A stretch of 64,000 nucleotides of DNA from Flavobacterium sp. UBA5153. GTDB taxonomy: Bacteria > Bacteroidota > Bacteroidia > Flavobacteriales > Flavobacteriaceae. The notes under the pieces were generated by a model. It saw only the letters and a list, made by a program, of their open reading frames with translations, was not told the DNA's origin and ran no database searches. Below are positions 55,728 to 64,000 of this stretch, in pieces; position 1 is the first letter of the stretch; the number at the start of each line of letters is the position of its first letter. The stretch is taken from contig DHXP01000038.1 of the NCBI GenBank assembly GCA_002413745.1, positions 1 through 64,000 on the forward strand, written 5' to 3'. The position numbers and the translations under genes are program-made.

Positions 55728-55884
55728 AGAGTAGGATTAAAAACAGTTTCCTTTTTCCATTTTATTCTTGGAACAACTAATGGCAACTTTATCCAATGGA
55801 TTACATTTTATTAGTTTTGGCAATGTGCCAAAATGGATTCCAGAAATGCCTAAAGGAGCTAATTCCATTAAAATAAATAATTAA
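55728..55884 (+). pseudogene. 3' relic of the FAD/Fe-S lactate dehydrogenase gene
   Basis: The bases align with 63205-63363, the last 50 or so codons of the intact dehydrogenase gene, with small indels. Readable fragments include CQNGFQKCLKELIPLK in a shifted frame and, in the original frame, KWIPEMPKGAN-like codons ending in TAA at 55882-55884. Together with the GH3 5' relic it shows that a second copy of the GH3-permease-dehydrogenase block once stood here and lost its middle. Confidence 0.85.
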
Positions 55885-55921
55885 ACGAGAACAATAAATT
55901 TTAAATTATAATATCTTAACC

Positions 55922-57241
55922 ATGAACAAATTTAATAAAAATGTTATTTATGTATCTTTAGTACTATTTATATTTTTTAATATAAAAGTATCTGCGCAAT
56001 TGGCTGTTAATACAACTTATAGTGGTATTAAAATAGCAGAAAATGTAAAACTTCGCCAGCTGAGCAATGGAGGTAAAACAATCCACCGCTTTTTTGACAC
56101 TTCGCCTCTAAGTCCTTCAGGTCGCTACGTGGCATTGTTTAGATTCCCGTATGAAAATGTATCGCCAAAAGCAGGTGATGCAGGACAAGTTGTACTTATA
56201 GACTTAAAGATGGGAAAAGAAAAAGTAGTGGCAGAATCCAGAGGATGGGAAATGCAGCTTGGAGCTAATGTACAATGGGGAAAATCTGATAAGGAGTTAT
56301 TGTATAATGATGTTGACACTCTTAGCTGGAAAGCTTATTGCACTGTTCTTAATCCTTTTTCTGCAAAAAAAAGGAGATTGGGGAGCACTGTTTTTATGGC
56401 TTCCAATGATGGTAAAAAAATAGCAAGCTACGATTTGATAAAATCTACATATGCCCAAGTTGGTTATGGAGTTATTATTCCTAAAAAACTCATAAAGCGC
56501 AATATTGGTTTTGACCAAATCGATGGAATTGAAGTAACGGATATTGCATCAGGAAAAACCAAACAGCTGGTTACCCTAAAAGATATTTATGAAAAAACTT
56601 TGCCTTCGATTCAGTTTGAAAATTCAAAAGATTATGAATTTTACTGTTTTCAAGTAAAATGGAATCCACAAGGAACACGACTTTTGACCACTCTGCAATG
56701 GTCTAAAAAAGGAGAGCCAAGAAAACGTACGGTTATTACTATGCGCTCCGACGGCTCAGATATAAGGACGGCCATAAAACCAGAGCAATGGGAAAAAGGA
56801 GGACATCATGTTAACTGGACTCCAGATGGGGAACATCTATCTATGAATCTGAATGTTGATGGAAAAGAAGGTCTTGAACTAATAGAAGTAAAATATGACG
56901 GCACCGGCTTGAAAACAGTTTTTTCGCCGGGATCAGGACATCCTTCTTATCATCCTAAGGGTTTGCCTTTAATTATAACAGATGCTTATCCAAATGAGTC
57001 AATAACTGCCAAGAACGGAATTGTACCTATAAGGCTTTTAAATATGGCAACTGGAAAAGAAGAAAATATTGTTGAAATTTTCGTATCTAAAACAGATGGG
57101 GAATTCCGTGTAGATCCTCATCCAGCTTGGGACAAAAGCGGTCGTTATATTATATTTAATGGGTATATTGATAATACACGAAATGTATTTATGGTCGATA
57201 TCAGCGATTGGCTTGTAAAGCAAGGTTTTTCATTGAAATAG
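55922..57241 (+). CDS. Secreted TolB-like beta-propeller protein, possibly PL22-like
   Basis: This 439-residue protein has a signal peptide (ending VSAQ) and repeated propeller blades with the PD40/TolB pattern: SPLSPSGRYVALFRF, NVQWGKSDKELLYND, HHVNWTPDGEHLSMN, GHPSYHPKGLPLIIT and DPHPAWDKSGRYIIFNGY. Histidines open three blades (GGHH, GSGHPS, DPHPA), as in the metal site of PL22 oligogalacturonate lyases and similar propeller lyases. A uronic-acid lyase role would fit the GH105 genes. A non-catalytic propeller is possible. It precedes GH3 copy 3. Confidence 0.65.
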   Translation: MNKFNKNVIYVSLVLFIFFNIKVSAQLAVNTTYSGIKIAENVKLRQLSNGGKTIHRFFDTSPLSPSGRYVALFRFPYENVSPKAGDAGQVVLIDLKMGKEKVVAESRGWEMQLGANVQWGKSDKELLYNDVDTLSWKAYCTVLNPFSAKKRRLGSTVFMASNDGKKIASYDLIKSTYAQVGYGVIIPKKLIKRNIGFDQIDGIEVTDIASGKTKQLVTLKDIYEKTLPSIQFENSKDYEFYCFQVKWNPQGTRLLTTLQWSKKGEPRKRTVITMRSDGSDIRTAIKPEQWEKGGHHVNWTPDGEHLSMNLNVDGKEGLELIEVKYDGTGLKTVFSPGSGHPSYHPKGLPLIITDAYPNESITAKNGIVPIRLLNMATGKEENIVEIFVSKTDGEFRVDPHPAWDKSGRYIIFNGYIDNTRNVFMVDISDWLVKQGFSLK

Positions 57242-57421
57242 TATTGAAAGCTTTAGAAAATAGTTAATGTTTTTAAATCAACTTATTAATACATATCAAA
57301 GTTTTAATCAATATTTTAAAACGTAATGTGTGAATCTACAATTACTGCTTTTTTAGGATAAAAGAATTGCGATGCATAAATCGATGCCAAACGTTGGACT
57401 ATAAAATTTAATGAAATTAAA

Positions 57422-59614
57422 ATGAAAAAATTAACAATTGTATTTAGTATCCTTTTATCCAATTTAGTTTTTGCCCAAGTTCCTGTTTATAAAAATAAAA
57501 CAGCTCCGGTTGAAAAAAGAATATCCGATTTGTTAAGTAAAATGACTATTGAAGAAAAAATCCTGCAGTTAAATCAGTATACTTTTGGTATCAATAACAA
57601 TCCCAATAATATAGGTCCGGAAGTAAAAGGATTACCAGCCGGAATTGGTTCACTAATTTATTTCAGTGCCGATCCCGTTTTAAGAAATACCATCCAAAAG
57701 AAAGCTATGGAAGAAACCCGTTTGGGTATTCCTATTCTTTTTGGTTTTGATGTAATTCATGGTTTCAGAACTGTTTATCCTATTTCGATTGCCCAAGCCT
57801 GTTCTTGGAATCCAGAATTAGTAAAACTAAATTGTAGTGAAGCGGCGCGCGAATCGGTTTTGTCTGGTGTAGATTGGACTTTTTCACCAATGATTGATGT
57901 GGCTCGCGATCCACGCTGGGGAAGGGTTTCGGAGGGATATGGCGAAGACCCTTATGTAAATGCAGTTTTTGGTGTTGCTTCTGTAAAAGGATATCAAGGC
58001 AAAAAATTATCAGATCCTTTTTCAATAGCAGCTTGTTTGAAACATTTTGTGGGATATGGAATGAGCGAAGGTGGACGTGATTATCGTTTTAGCGATGTGT
58101 CTGCACAGTCATTATGGGAGACATATTTGCCTCCTTATCAAGCTTGTATTGATGCTGGTGCAGCAACTGTGATGAGCGGTTTTAATGATATTAGTGGTGT
58201 GCCTGCAACAGCAAATCATTATACTTTAACTGAAATTTTAAAAAAACGTTGGAAATTTAATGGTTTTGTGGTTTCCGATTGGAATGCAGTAAAACAACTG
58301 GTTTGGCAAGGCGTTGCAAAAGATGAAAAAGAAGCGGGACAAAAAGCATTTATGGCTGGGGTAGAAATGGATATGAAAGACAATATTTATTTTGAACATT
58401 TTGCGGCATTAATTGCCGAAAAGAAAATCCCAATGTCGGCAATTAATGATGCTGTTTCTCGTGTACTAAGAGTGAAATTTAATTTGGGTTTATTCGACAA
58501 CCCCTATACTGAAATTGTTGAAGAACAATCTCGTTATTTGCAAGCTAGAAGTAAAGAATTAGCTACTAATTTAGCTGAAGAATCGATGGTTCTGTTAAAA
58601 AATAAATCCAATACTTTGCCTTTTAATTCTAATGTAAAAAAAATAGCTTTGATTGGACCGATGGCAAAAGACAAGGAAAATATTATCGGGGCTTGGTCAT
58701 TTAATGGAAAATCAAAAGATGCTGAATCTCTTTTTGAGGGAATTCAAAAGGAGTTTAAAAATGTTACGATCAATTATGCAGTAGGTTGTGATTTTGATGG
58801 AACCAATGAATCAGGTTTTGCAGAAGCTGTTGCAAAAGCTAAGGAATCCGATATAATAGTACTTTGTTTAGGAGAAAAGAAAACTTGGAGTGGCGAAAAT
58901 GCTTCTCGTTCTACAATAGCTTTACCAGAAATTCAAGAAAAATTAGTAGAAGAACTTAAAAAAACAGGCAAACCAATTGTATTGGTATTGTCTAATGGCC
59001 GCCCTTTGGAATTAGTACGTTTAGAACCTTTGGTTGATGCCATTGTCGAAATTTGGCAACCAGGAGTTGCAGGCGGAACTCCTTTGGCTGGGATATTGTC
59101 CGGTAGAATAAATCCTTCAGCAAAATTAGCGATTACTTTTCCACTTACTACGGGTCAGATTCCAACATATTATAGTATCCGTCAAAGCGCAAGACCTTTT
59201 GACAAACAAGGAGATTATCAAGATATTTCAACGGAGCCTCTGTATTGGTTTGGACACGGTTTAAGTTATACCAAATACGATTATAGCCCAATAAAGTTAT
59301 CGGCAACAAAAATTAATAAAAATCAAAAAATAATGGTCGAAGTTTCCGTCGCGAATACTGGAAAAGTGGATGGAAAAGAAACTGTTTTTTGGTACGTTTC
59401 GGATCCTGTTGCTTCTATTTCTCGTCCAATTAAAGAACTGAAGTTTTTCGAGAAAAAAGAAATTAAATCTGGAAAAAAAATAATTTATACTTTTCAAATT
59501 GAACCAATGCGCGATTTAAGTTTTACAGACGCAATTGGAAAACGATTATTCGAATCGGGTGATTTTTATTTATATGTCAATGACCAAAAAGTAAAATTTG
59601 AAGTAACAGAATAA
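57422..59614 (+). CDS. GH3 beta-glycosidase (BglX type), copy 3
   Basis: This 730-residue secreted enzyme (signal ending VFAQ) is closest in type to GH3 copy 1: DPRWGRVSEGYGEDPY, KHFVGYGMSEGGRDY, nucleophile Asp286 in FVVSDWNAV, then the second domain (KIALIGPMAKDKEN, LGEKKTWSGENASR) and a C-terminal fibronectin-III domain. Its first part is repeated as a relic at 54492. It is the first gene of the ancestral block that also contained the lactate permease and dehydrogenase. Beta-glucosidase or beta-xylosidase activity is expected. Confidence 0.93.
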   Translation: MKKLTIVFSILLSNLVFAQVPVYKNKTAPVEKRISDLLSKMTIEEKILQLNQYTFGINNNPNNIGPEVKGLPAGIGSLIYFSADPVLRNTIQKKAMEETRLGIPILFGFDVIHGFRTVYPISIAQACSWNPELVKLNCSEAARESVLSGVDWTFSPMIDVARDPRWGRVSEGYGEDPYVNAVFGVASVKGYQGKKLSDPFSIAACLKHFVGYGMSEGGRDYRFSDVSAQSLWETYLPPYQACIDAGAATVMSGFNDISGVPATANHYTLTEILKKRWKFNGFVVSDWNAVKQLVWQGVAKDEKEAGQKAFMAGVEMDMKDNIYFEHFAALIAEKKIPMSAINDAVSRVLRVKFNLGLFDNPYTEIVEEQSRYLQARSKELATNLAEESMVLLKNKSNTLPFNSNVKKIALIGPMAKDKENIIGAWSFNGKSKDAESLFEGIQKEFKNVTINYAVGCDFDGTNESGFAEAVAKAKESDIIVLCLGEKKTWSGENASRSTIALPEIQEKLVEELKKTGKPIVLVLSNGRPLELVRLEPLVDAIVEIWQPGVAGGTPLAGILSGRINPSAKLAITFPLTTGQIPTYYSIRQSARPFDKQGDYQDISTEPLYWFGHGLSYTKYDYSPIKLSATKINKNQKIMVEVSVANTGKVDGKETVFWYVSDPVASISRPIKELKFFEKKEIKSGKKIIYTFQIEPMRDLSFTDAIGKRLFESGDFYLYVNDQKVKFEVTE

Positions 59615-59712
59615 ACATTAATCCTGTTTTTTTGCTATTGAATTAGTAAAATTTTTTGAATTAAAAACTACCTAGAAGCTATATAATTACAAATTTATAA
59701 GTCACCTCCCAA

Positions 59713-61227
59713 ATGAACATTTTAAACATTATTCTTGCTATAACTCCTGTAGTTTTATTGATTGTCTTACTTGGATTTCTTAAAGTTTCAGGGGATAAAA
59801 GTGCTTTTATAACCCTTATAGTTACAATTTTAATTGCTAGTTTTGGGTTTGATTTTTCACTGAAATCTATTGGTTTTTCGATGATTTATGGCACTTTAAA
59901 AGCTATATTCCCCATCATATTGATTATTATTACGGCTATATACAGCTACAATGTCGTGGTTTTTACCAAAAAAATGGAAGTTTTAAAATTTCAATTCTCC
60001 AATATTTCTACAGATAAAACGATTCAAGTATTGTTGCTTACTTGGGGATTTGGTGGTTTGCTCGAGGGAATGGCTGGTTTTGGTACAGCTGTTGCCATAC
60101 CCGCAGCAATTTTAATTGGGCTAGGGTACAAGCCTCTTTTTTCGGCATTGGTCAGTCTACTTTCCAATAGTGTCCCAACTGCATTTGGAGCAGTAGGAGT
60201 TCCAGTAAAAGCTATTGCTGTTGAAATTGGCTATGAAAATCTTACCGGTTTAGGCACAGAAGTAGTTTTACAATTAATTCCTTTAATGATAATCATTCCT
60301 TTTATCATTGTTACATTAACGGATTCTACTTTAAAATCATTGCCGAAGAACATCTTGCTAAGTCTTGTTGTTGGAGGGGTATCTATTGCCGTTCAATATT
60401 TTTCCGTACTCTATATTGGGGTTGAAACCCCTGCAATATTAGGTAGTATTGCCTCAATTATTGTAATCGTGATTTGGGGGAAAATGACTGCAAAAAAAGA
60501 TGCTAATTCAACTCTCGAAAAGAAAACAAATGCGGCGATAATTAATGCTTGGTCCGTTTACGGATTGATTTTGCTTTTCATAATAGGTACTAGTCCATTG
60601 TTTGATTCTTTTCGAACTTTCTTGCAATCGATAAGTGCAACTCCAATAACTTTAACTATAAATGGAATAGACAAAACGGTGAAGATATTTTGGCTAACTG
60701 ATGGTGGGATTTTAATTTTTCTTGGAACATTTTTAGGAGGACTTCTTCAGGGCGCAACTACAAAAGATTTATTTTCTGTTCTTTGGAAATCAATACTTCA
60801 ATTAAAAAAAACCTACATTACAGTAATTAGCCTTATCATTTTATCTACAATTATGGATTTTTCAGGAATGATTCCTGTTTTAGGATTGGCATTAGCGGCT
60901 GCAACAGGTACTTTTTATCCGCTATTTGCGCCAGCTATAGGTTGTTTGGGAGCTTTTCTGACCGGAAGTGATACCTCATCCAATATTTTATTTGGAAAAC
61001 TTCAGGCTAATGTGGCGCATCAGATAGGGGCAGAGCCTAGTTGGTTTGCAGCTGCAAATACTGTAGGTGCAACCGGAGGAAAAATCATATCACCTCAAAG
61101 TATTGCCATTGCAACATCGGCTTGTGGTCAACAAGGAAAAGAAGGAGAAATTATGAAAAAAGCACTACCTTATGCCTTATTTTATATTTTTGTGGCAGGT
61201 TTAATGGTCTATTTCTTTGGAAAATAA
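59713..61227 (+). CDS. lctP: L-lactate permease family transporter
   Basis: This 504-residue membrane protein of the LctP family (PF02652) has about 13 helices. It carries TWGFGGLLEGMAGFGTAVAIPAAI (split: GGLLEGMAGFG near residue 116), GCLGAFLTGSDTSSNILFGKLQ near 415 and ANTVGATGGKIISPQSIAIA near 443, the family's most conserved segments. It should import lactate, or glycolate, with protons. It is followed 30 bases later by the FAD/Fe-S dehydrogenase, which would oxidise the imported acid. Confidence 0.9.
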   Translation: MNILNIILAITPVVLLIVLLGFLKVSGDKSAFITLIVTILIASFGFDFSLKSIGFSMIYGTLKAIFPIILIIITAIYSYNVVVFTKKMEVLKFQFSNISTDKTIQVLLLTWGFGGLLEGMAGFGTAVAIPAAILIGLGYKPLFSALVSLLSNSVPTAFGAVGVPVKAIAVEIGYENLTGLGTEVVLQLIPLMIIIPFIIVTLTDSTLKSLPKNILLSLVVGGVSIAVQYFSVLYIGVETPAILGSIASIIVIVIWGKMTAKKDANSTLEKKTNAAIINAWSVYGLILLFIIGTSPLFDSFRTFLQSISATPITLTINGIDKTVKIFWLTDGGILIFLGTFLGGLLQGATTKDLFSVLWKSILQLKKTYITVISLIILSTIMDFSGMIPVLGLALAAATGTFYPLFAPAIGCLGAFLTGSDTSSNILFGKLQANVAHQIGAEPSWFAAANTVGATGGKIISPQSIAIATSACGQQGKEGEIMKKALPYALFYIFVAGLMVYFFGK

Positions 61228-61257
61228 AATTACAAAACTTCAAAAAACACATCTGTT

Positions 61258-63363
61258 ATGTTAGCTCCTTCTTACCAAAAGTTAAAAGACATATTATCGG
61301 CTTCTATCGACCCAAAACGTATTTTGACCAATCCATTGCAAACTTTGGCGTATGGAACCGATGCCAGTTTTTATAGATTGATTCCAAAAATTGTAATTTT
61401 GGCGCACAATGAAGCTGAAGTAATCGAAATTATTAAAGAAGCAAAAAAACTGGATATTGCATTGACATTTCGTGCTGCTGGAACCAGTTTATCCGGTCAG
61501 GCGATTAGCGATTCGGTTTTGGTAGTTGCAACGCACGGTTGGAAAAATTTTGAACTTTTGGAAAACAACCAAGAAATAAAATTGGAACCTGGAATTGTCG
61601 GTTCGCGTGCCAATACTTTCTTGGCACCACACGGATTGAAAATTGGCCCTGATCCAGCTTCCATCGGAGCTGCTATGATTGGTGGAATTGTTGCCAATAA
61701 CGCCAGCGGAATGTGTTGCGGAACGGCTCAAAACTCTTATCAAACCATAGCCGATATCCGAATAGTTTTGAGCGACGGAACCATTCTTGACACTGCCGAT
61801 TCAAACAGTGTGGCAGCTTTCAAAAACAATCAAAAAGTTTTGATTCAAGAAATAGAAAGTCTTAGAGATACCATCAAAAACGATGAAACCTTGTATCATT
61901 TCATCAAAAATAAATTTAAAATAAAAAACACCACAGGTTACAGCATCAATGCCTTGGTCGATTATCAAGATCCGATTGAGATCATCAAGCATTTGATGGT
62001 GGGGTCTGAAGGAACTTTGGCTTTTATTTCGAATGTGACTTTCAAAACGGTTATCGACGAAAAGCACAAATCCTGTTCCTTGATAATTTTCCACAGCATT
62101 CAAGATGCTTGCAATGCGACCATTTTATTGAAATCAGCACCGGTTGCAGCGGTTGAATTATTGGACAGAGAATCGATCCGCTCTGTAGAATTCGATCCTG
62201 ATGCACCAGAATATTTCAGAACCTTACCCGAATCGGCTTGCGCTTTGTTGGTCGAATGTCGAGACAATGATTTGGACGATATGATGTTAAAACAGCTTAA
62301 AATCCGTTTGGAAATTGAATCGATTCCAACTTATGCTGAATATGAATTCACATCCAATCCCAAACAATATTATTTTAATTGGAAAGCCCGAAAAGGATTG
62401 TTACCAACGGTTGGAGGGATGCGGAAAAAAGGAACCTCCGTTATCATTGAAGATGTAGCTTTTCCTCTACCTCATCTCGCCGAAGCTTGTGTTGCATTGA
62501 AAGATTTGTTCAAAAAATACGAATACCACGATGCCGTTTTATTTGGTCACGCTTTGGAAGGAAATCTACATTTGGTGTTTTCCCAAGACTTTTCAAACCA
62601 AAATGAAGTCGATCGTTACGAAAAACTAATGGATGAACTGGCTACTTTGGTAGTGTATTGCTTTAATGGTTCTCTAAAAGCAGAACACGGAACGGGTCGT
62701 AATATGGCTCCTTTTGTCGAAAAAGAATGGGGAGCTGCGGCTTACGAAATCATGAAACGTATCAAAAACATTTTTGATCCGAATAACAAAATCAATCCCG
62801 ATGTTTTAATCAATCCCGATCCCAAATCGCATCTCAAAAATTTGAAACCAATGCCCGAATCCCACGCCATTGTTGACAAATGTATGGAATGTGGCTTTTG
62901 TGAACCGCATTGCGTTTCCGAAGGGTTGACATTATCGCCAAGACAAAGAATCGTGATTGCACGAGAAATTAGCCGATTAGAAGAATCCAATGACGACCCG
63001 CAACGATTGGCTGACATTCGAAAAGATGTAACCTATCAATTAGACGAAACCTGTGCCACCGATGGACTTTGTGCCTTGGCTTGCCCAGTTTATATCGATA
63101 CCGGAAAATTTGTAAAAGAATGGCGTGCCGATAATCTAAACGTAGGCGATAAAAAAGTAGCCGCTTATATTGGTTCTCATATGGCTGGAATTACGGCAGT
63201 TTTGAGAGTAGGTTTGAAAGTGGTTTCCTTTTTCCATTCTGTTCTTGGAACCAAAATTATGACGGCATTGTCCAATGGATTCCATTTTATCACTTTTGGA
63301 AAAGTCCCGAAATGGATTCCCGAAATGCCTAAAGGAGCGAATAAAATAAATACAAAAAATTGA
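61258..63363 (+). CDS. FAD-binding and Fe-S subunit of a D-lactate/glycolate dehydrogenase
   Basis: This 701-residue cytosolic protein has an FAD_binding_4 domain (LTFRAAGTSLSGQAISDSVL, GPDPASIGAAMIGGIVANNAS), an FAD-oxidase C-terminal domain (ALEGNLHLVF, KAEHGTGRNMAPFVE) and two 4Fe-4S segments (CMECGFCEPHC from Cys542, CATDGLCALACPVYID near 598). In many bacteria this is the first two-thirds of a single protein of about 970 residues that ends in a cysteine-rich domain. Here that last domain is a separate gene at 63464. The relic at 55728-55884 ends at the same stop, so the split is old. It likely passes electrons to quinone. Confidence 0.9.
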   Translation: MLAPSYQKLKDILSASIDPKRILTNPLQTLAYGTDASFYRLIPKIVILAHNEAEVIEIIKEAKKLDIALTFRAAGTSLSGQAISDSVLVVATHGWKNFELLENNQEIKLEPGIVGSRANTFLAPHGLKIGPDPASIGAAMIGGIVANNASGMCCGTAQNSYQTIADIRIVLSDGTILDTADSNSVAAFKNNQKVLIQEIESLRDTIKNDETLYHFIKNKFKIKNTTGYSINALVDYQDPIEIIKHLMVGSEGTLAFISNVTFKTVIDEKHKSCSLIIFHSIQDACNATILLKSAPVAAVELLDRESIRSVEFDPDAPEYFRTLPESACALLVECRDNDLDDMMLKQLKIRLEIESIPTYAEYEFTSNPKQYYFNWKARKGLLPTVGGMRKKGTSVIIEDVAFPLPHLAEACVALKDLFKKYEYHDAVLFGHALEGNLHLVFSQDFSNQNEVDRYEKLMDELATLVVYCFNGSLKAEHGTGRNMAPFVEKEWGAAAYEIMKRIKNIFDPNNKINPDVLINPDPKSHLKNLKPMPESHAIVDKCMECGFCEPHCVSEGLTLSPRQRIVIAREISRLEESNDDPQRLADIRKDVTYQLDETCATDGLCALACPVYIDTGKFVKEWRADNLNVGDKKVAAYIGSHMAGITAVLRVGLKVVSFFHSVLGTKIMTALSNGFHFITFGKVPKWIPEMPKGANKINTKN

Positions 63364-63364
63364 T

Positions 63365-63441
63365 CGCAAATTCGCAAATTTTTAATTTAGAATTGGTTAA
63401 AAGTTTAGATATAATTCAAAAAAGTAATTTGCGAATTTGCG
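63365..63441. repeat. Long perfect inverted repeat between the two dehydrogenase genes
   Basis: The arms CGCAAATTCGCAAATT (63365-63380) and AATTTGCGAATTTGCG (63426-63441) are exact complements, each made of two direct TTTGCG-like units, with 45 bases between. They fill nearly the whole 100-base gap. This may be a mobile palindromic element, or an mRNA structure that sets the ratio of the two subunits. Confidence 0.8.
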
Positions 63442-63463
63442 GTTAAACTTTAAAAAAAAGTAA

Positions 63464-64000
63464 AATGAACACAACCTCTGATTTAAAAGTAGTGTATTTC
63501 CCTTCCTGCATCAACAGGAGTATGGGCAAAAATAGTTTTCAATCCGAAGACGATCTTCAATTGACGGCATTGACTCATCAATTATTGGTTCGTGCCGGTT
63601 TTACCATAATCTATCCCGAAGCAATGGACACGCACTGTTGTGGAATGCCTTTTTCGAGTAAAGGTTTTGCCGAAGCGAATCACGCCCAATCCGAAGCATT
63701 GGAAACAGCACTTTTAAAAGTTTCTGAAAACGGAAAACATCCCGTGTTATATGATATGAGTCCGTGTTTTTACCATTCGAAAGAAGAGTTTTCGAAAGCC
63801 TTAAAAATTGTCGATCCCATCGAATTTATGTTGGATAACGTGATGCCACATTTGACTGTAAAAAACAAAAAAGATACCGTTGCAGTTTTTCCGGTTTGTT
63901 CGGTTAAAAAAATTGGAAAAATGGATCAACTTCTTGCTCTATCTCAACTTTGCGCCAATGAAGTTACTATGATTGACACTAATTGTTGTGGTTTTGCCGG
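63464..64000 (+). CDS. Cysteine-rich (CCG) domain subunit of the lactate dehydrogenase, partial
   Basis: The gene runs off the end of the window after 179 codons. It begins MNTTSDLKVVYFPSC and contains the cysteine-rich CCG pattern of GlpC/LutA-type proteins: FPSCINRSMG, THCCGMPFSSKG, DMSPCFYHS, and the start of a second repeat at VFPVCSVKK and DTNCCGFAG. It completes the dehydrogenase of the preceding gene, separated by the inverted repeat. It is the probable electron-transfer subunit at the membrane. Confidence 0.88.

Noticed and set aside
55701..55884. Sequence right of the transposase as a passenger part of the insertion element
   Set aside because: The inverted repeat and 8-base duplication end the element at 55692-55700; the rest aligns with GH3 and dehydrogenase codons.
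63361..63363. Stop codon of the FAD subunit as a recent frameshift splitting one dehydrogenase gene
   Set aside because: The relic copy at 55728-55884 ends with a stop at the same place, and a new ATG and leader precede the next gene, so two genes are original.

Overview
The window looks like one arm of a Flavobacterium-type chromosome (Bacteroidota, Flavobacteriaceae). The DNA is AT-rich. It holds a SusC/SusD pair, many secreted enzymes with signal peptides ending in AQ, a type IX secretion sorting domain on a decayed gene, and A-rich leaders without clear Shine-Dalgarno sequences. Every gene I can support lies on the + strand. Most of the window is one very large carbohydrate-utilisation region. 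No rRNA, tRNA or CRISPR array was seen.

Layout. (1) 258-10929: SusC/SusD importer pair, then a hexuronate operon (uronate isomerase, SDR-type fructuronate/mannonate reductase, RraA-fold protein, short mannonate dehydratase, sodium:solute symporter). (2) 11294-12325: LacI-family regulator. (3) 12449-16208: clan GH-A hydrolase, GH10 xylanase and a deletion-derived mini-gene. (4) 16346-34542: GH38-like, two GH92, two GH3, a GH101/GH129-like enzyme, a heparinase II/III-type lyase and a GH63-like enzyme, with decayed esterase and GH3 fragments between. (5) 35047-40163: GH105-DUF4861, a secreted RraA-fold protein, a secreted VOC protein and a broken T9SS gene. (6) 40426-50873: GH2 beta-mannosidase, GH31, GH125, a GH5-like enzyme and GH127. 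(7) 50876-54413: ribokinase, secreted ADP-ribosylglycohydrolase-fold enzyme and GRP-type sugar transporter, a ribose-salvage set. (8) 54492-55884: relic of a duplicated operon carrying an IS1595-type insertion. (9) 55922-64000: beta-propeller protein, GH3, lactate permease and a two-gene FAD/Fe-S lactate dehydrogenase, the second gene cut by the window end.

How it fits together. The enzyme set predicts attack on an acidic heteropolysaccharide containing mannose and glucuronate, with xylose, arabinose and beta-glucose or beta-xylose parts. Lyases would leave unsaturated uronic ends, GH105 would remove them, and mannosidases and GH3/GH31/GH127 would trim the rest. Freed glucuronate would pass through UxaC, the SDR and the mannonate dehydratase. 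No KDG kinase or KDPG aldolase is present here.

The most interesting signals are these. A palindrome TGTGC-N4-GCACA stands before four separate transcription units and is the likely operator of the local LacI regulator. Two RraA-fold proteins, one cytosolic and one with a signal peptide, sit in uronate contexts. A compact ribose module uses a secreted ADP-ribosylglycohydrolase fold. Several relics record duplication, deletion and gene replacement.
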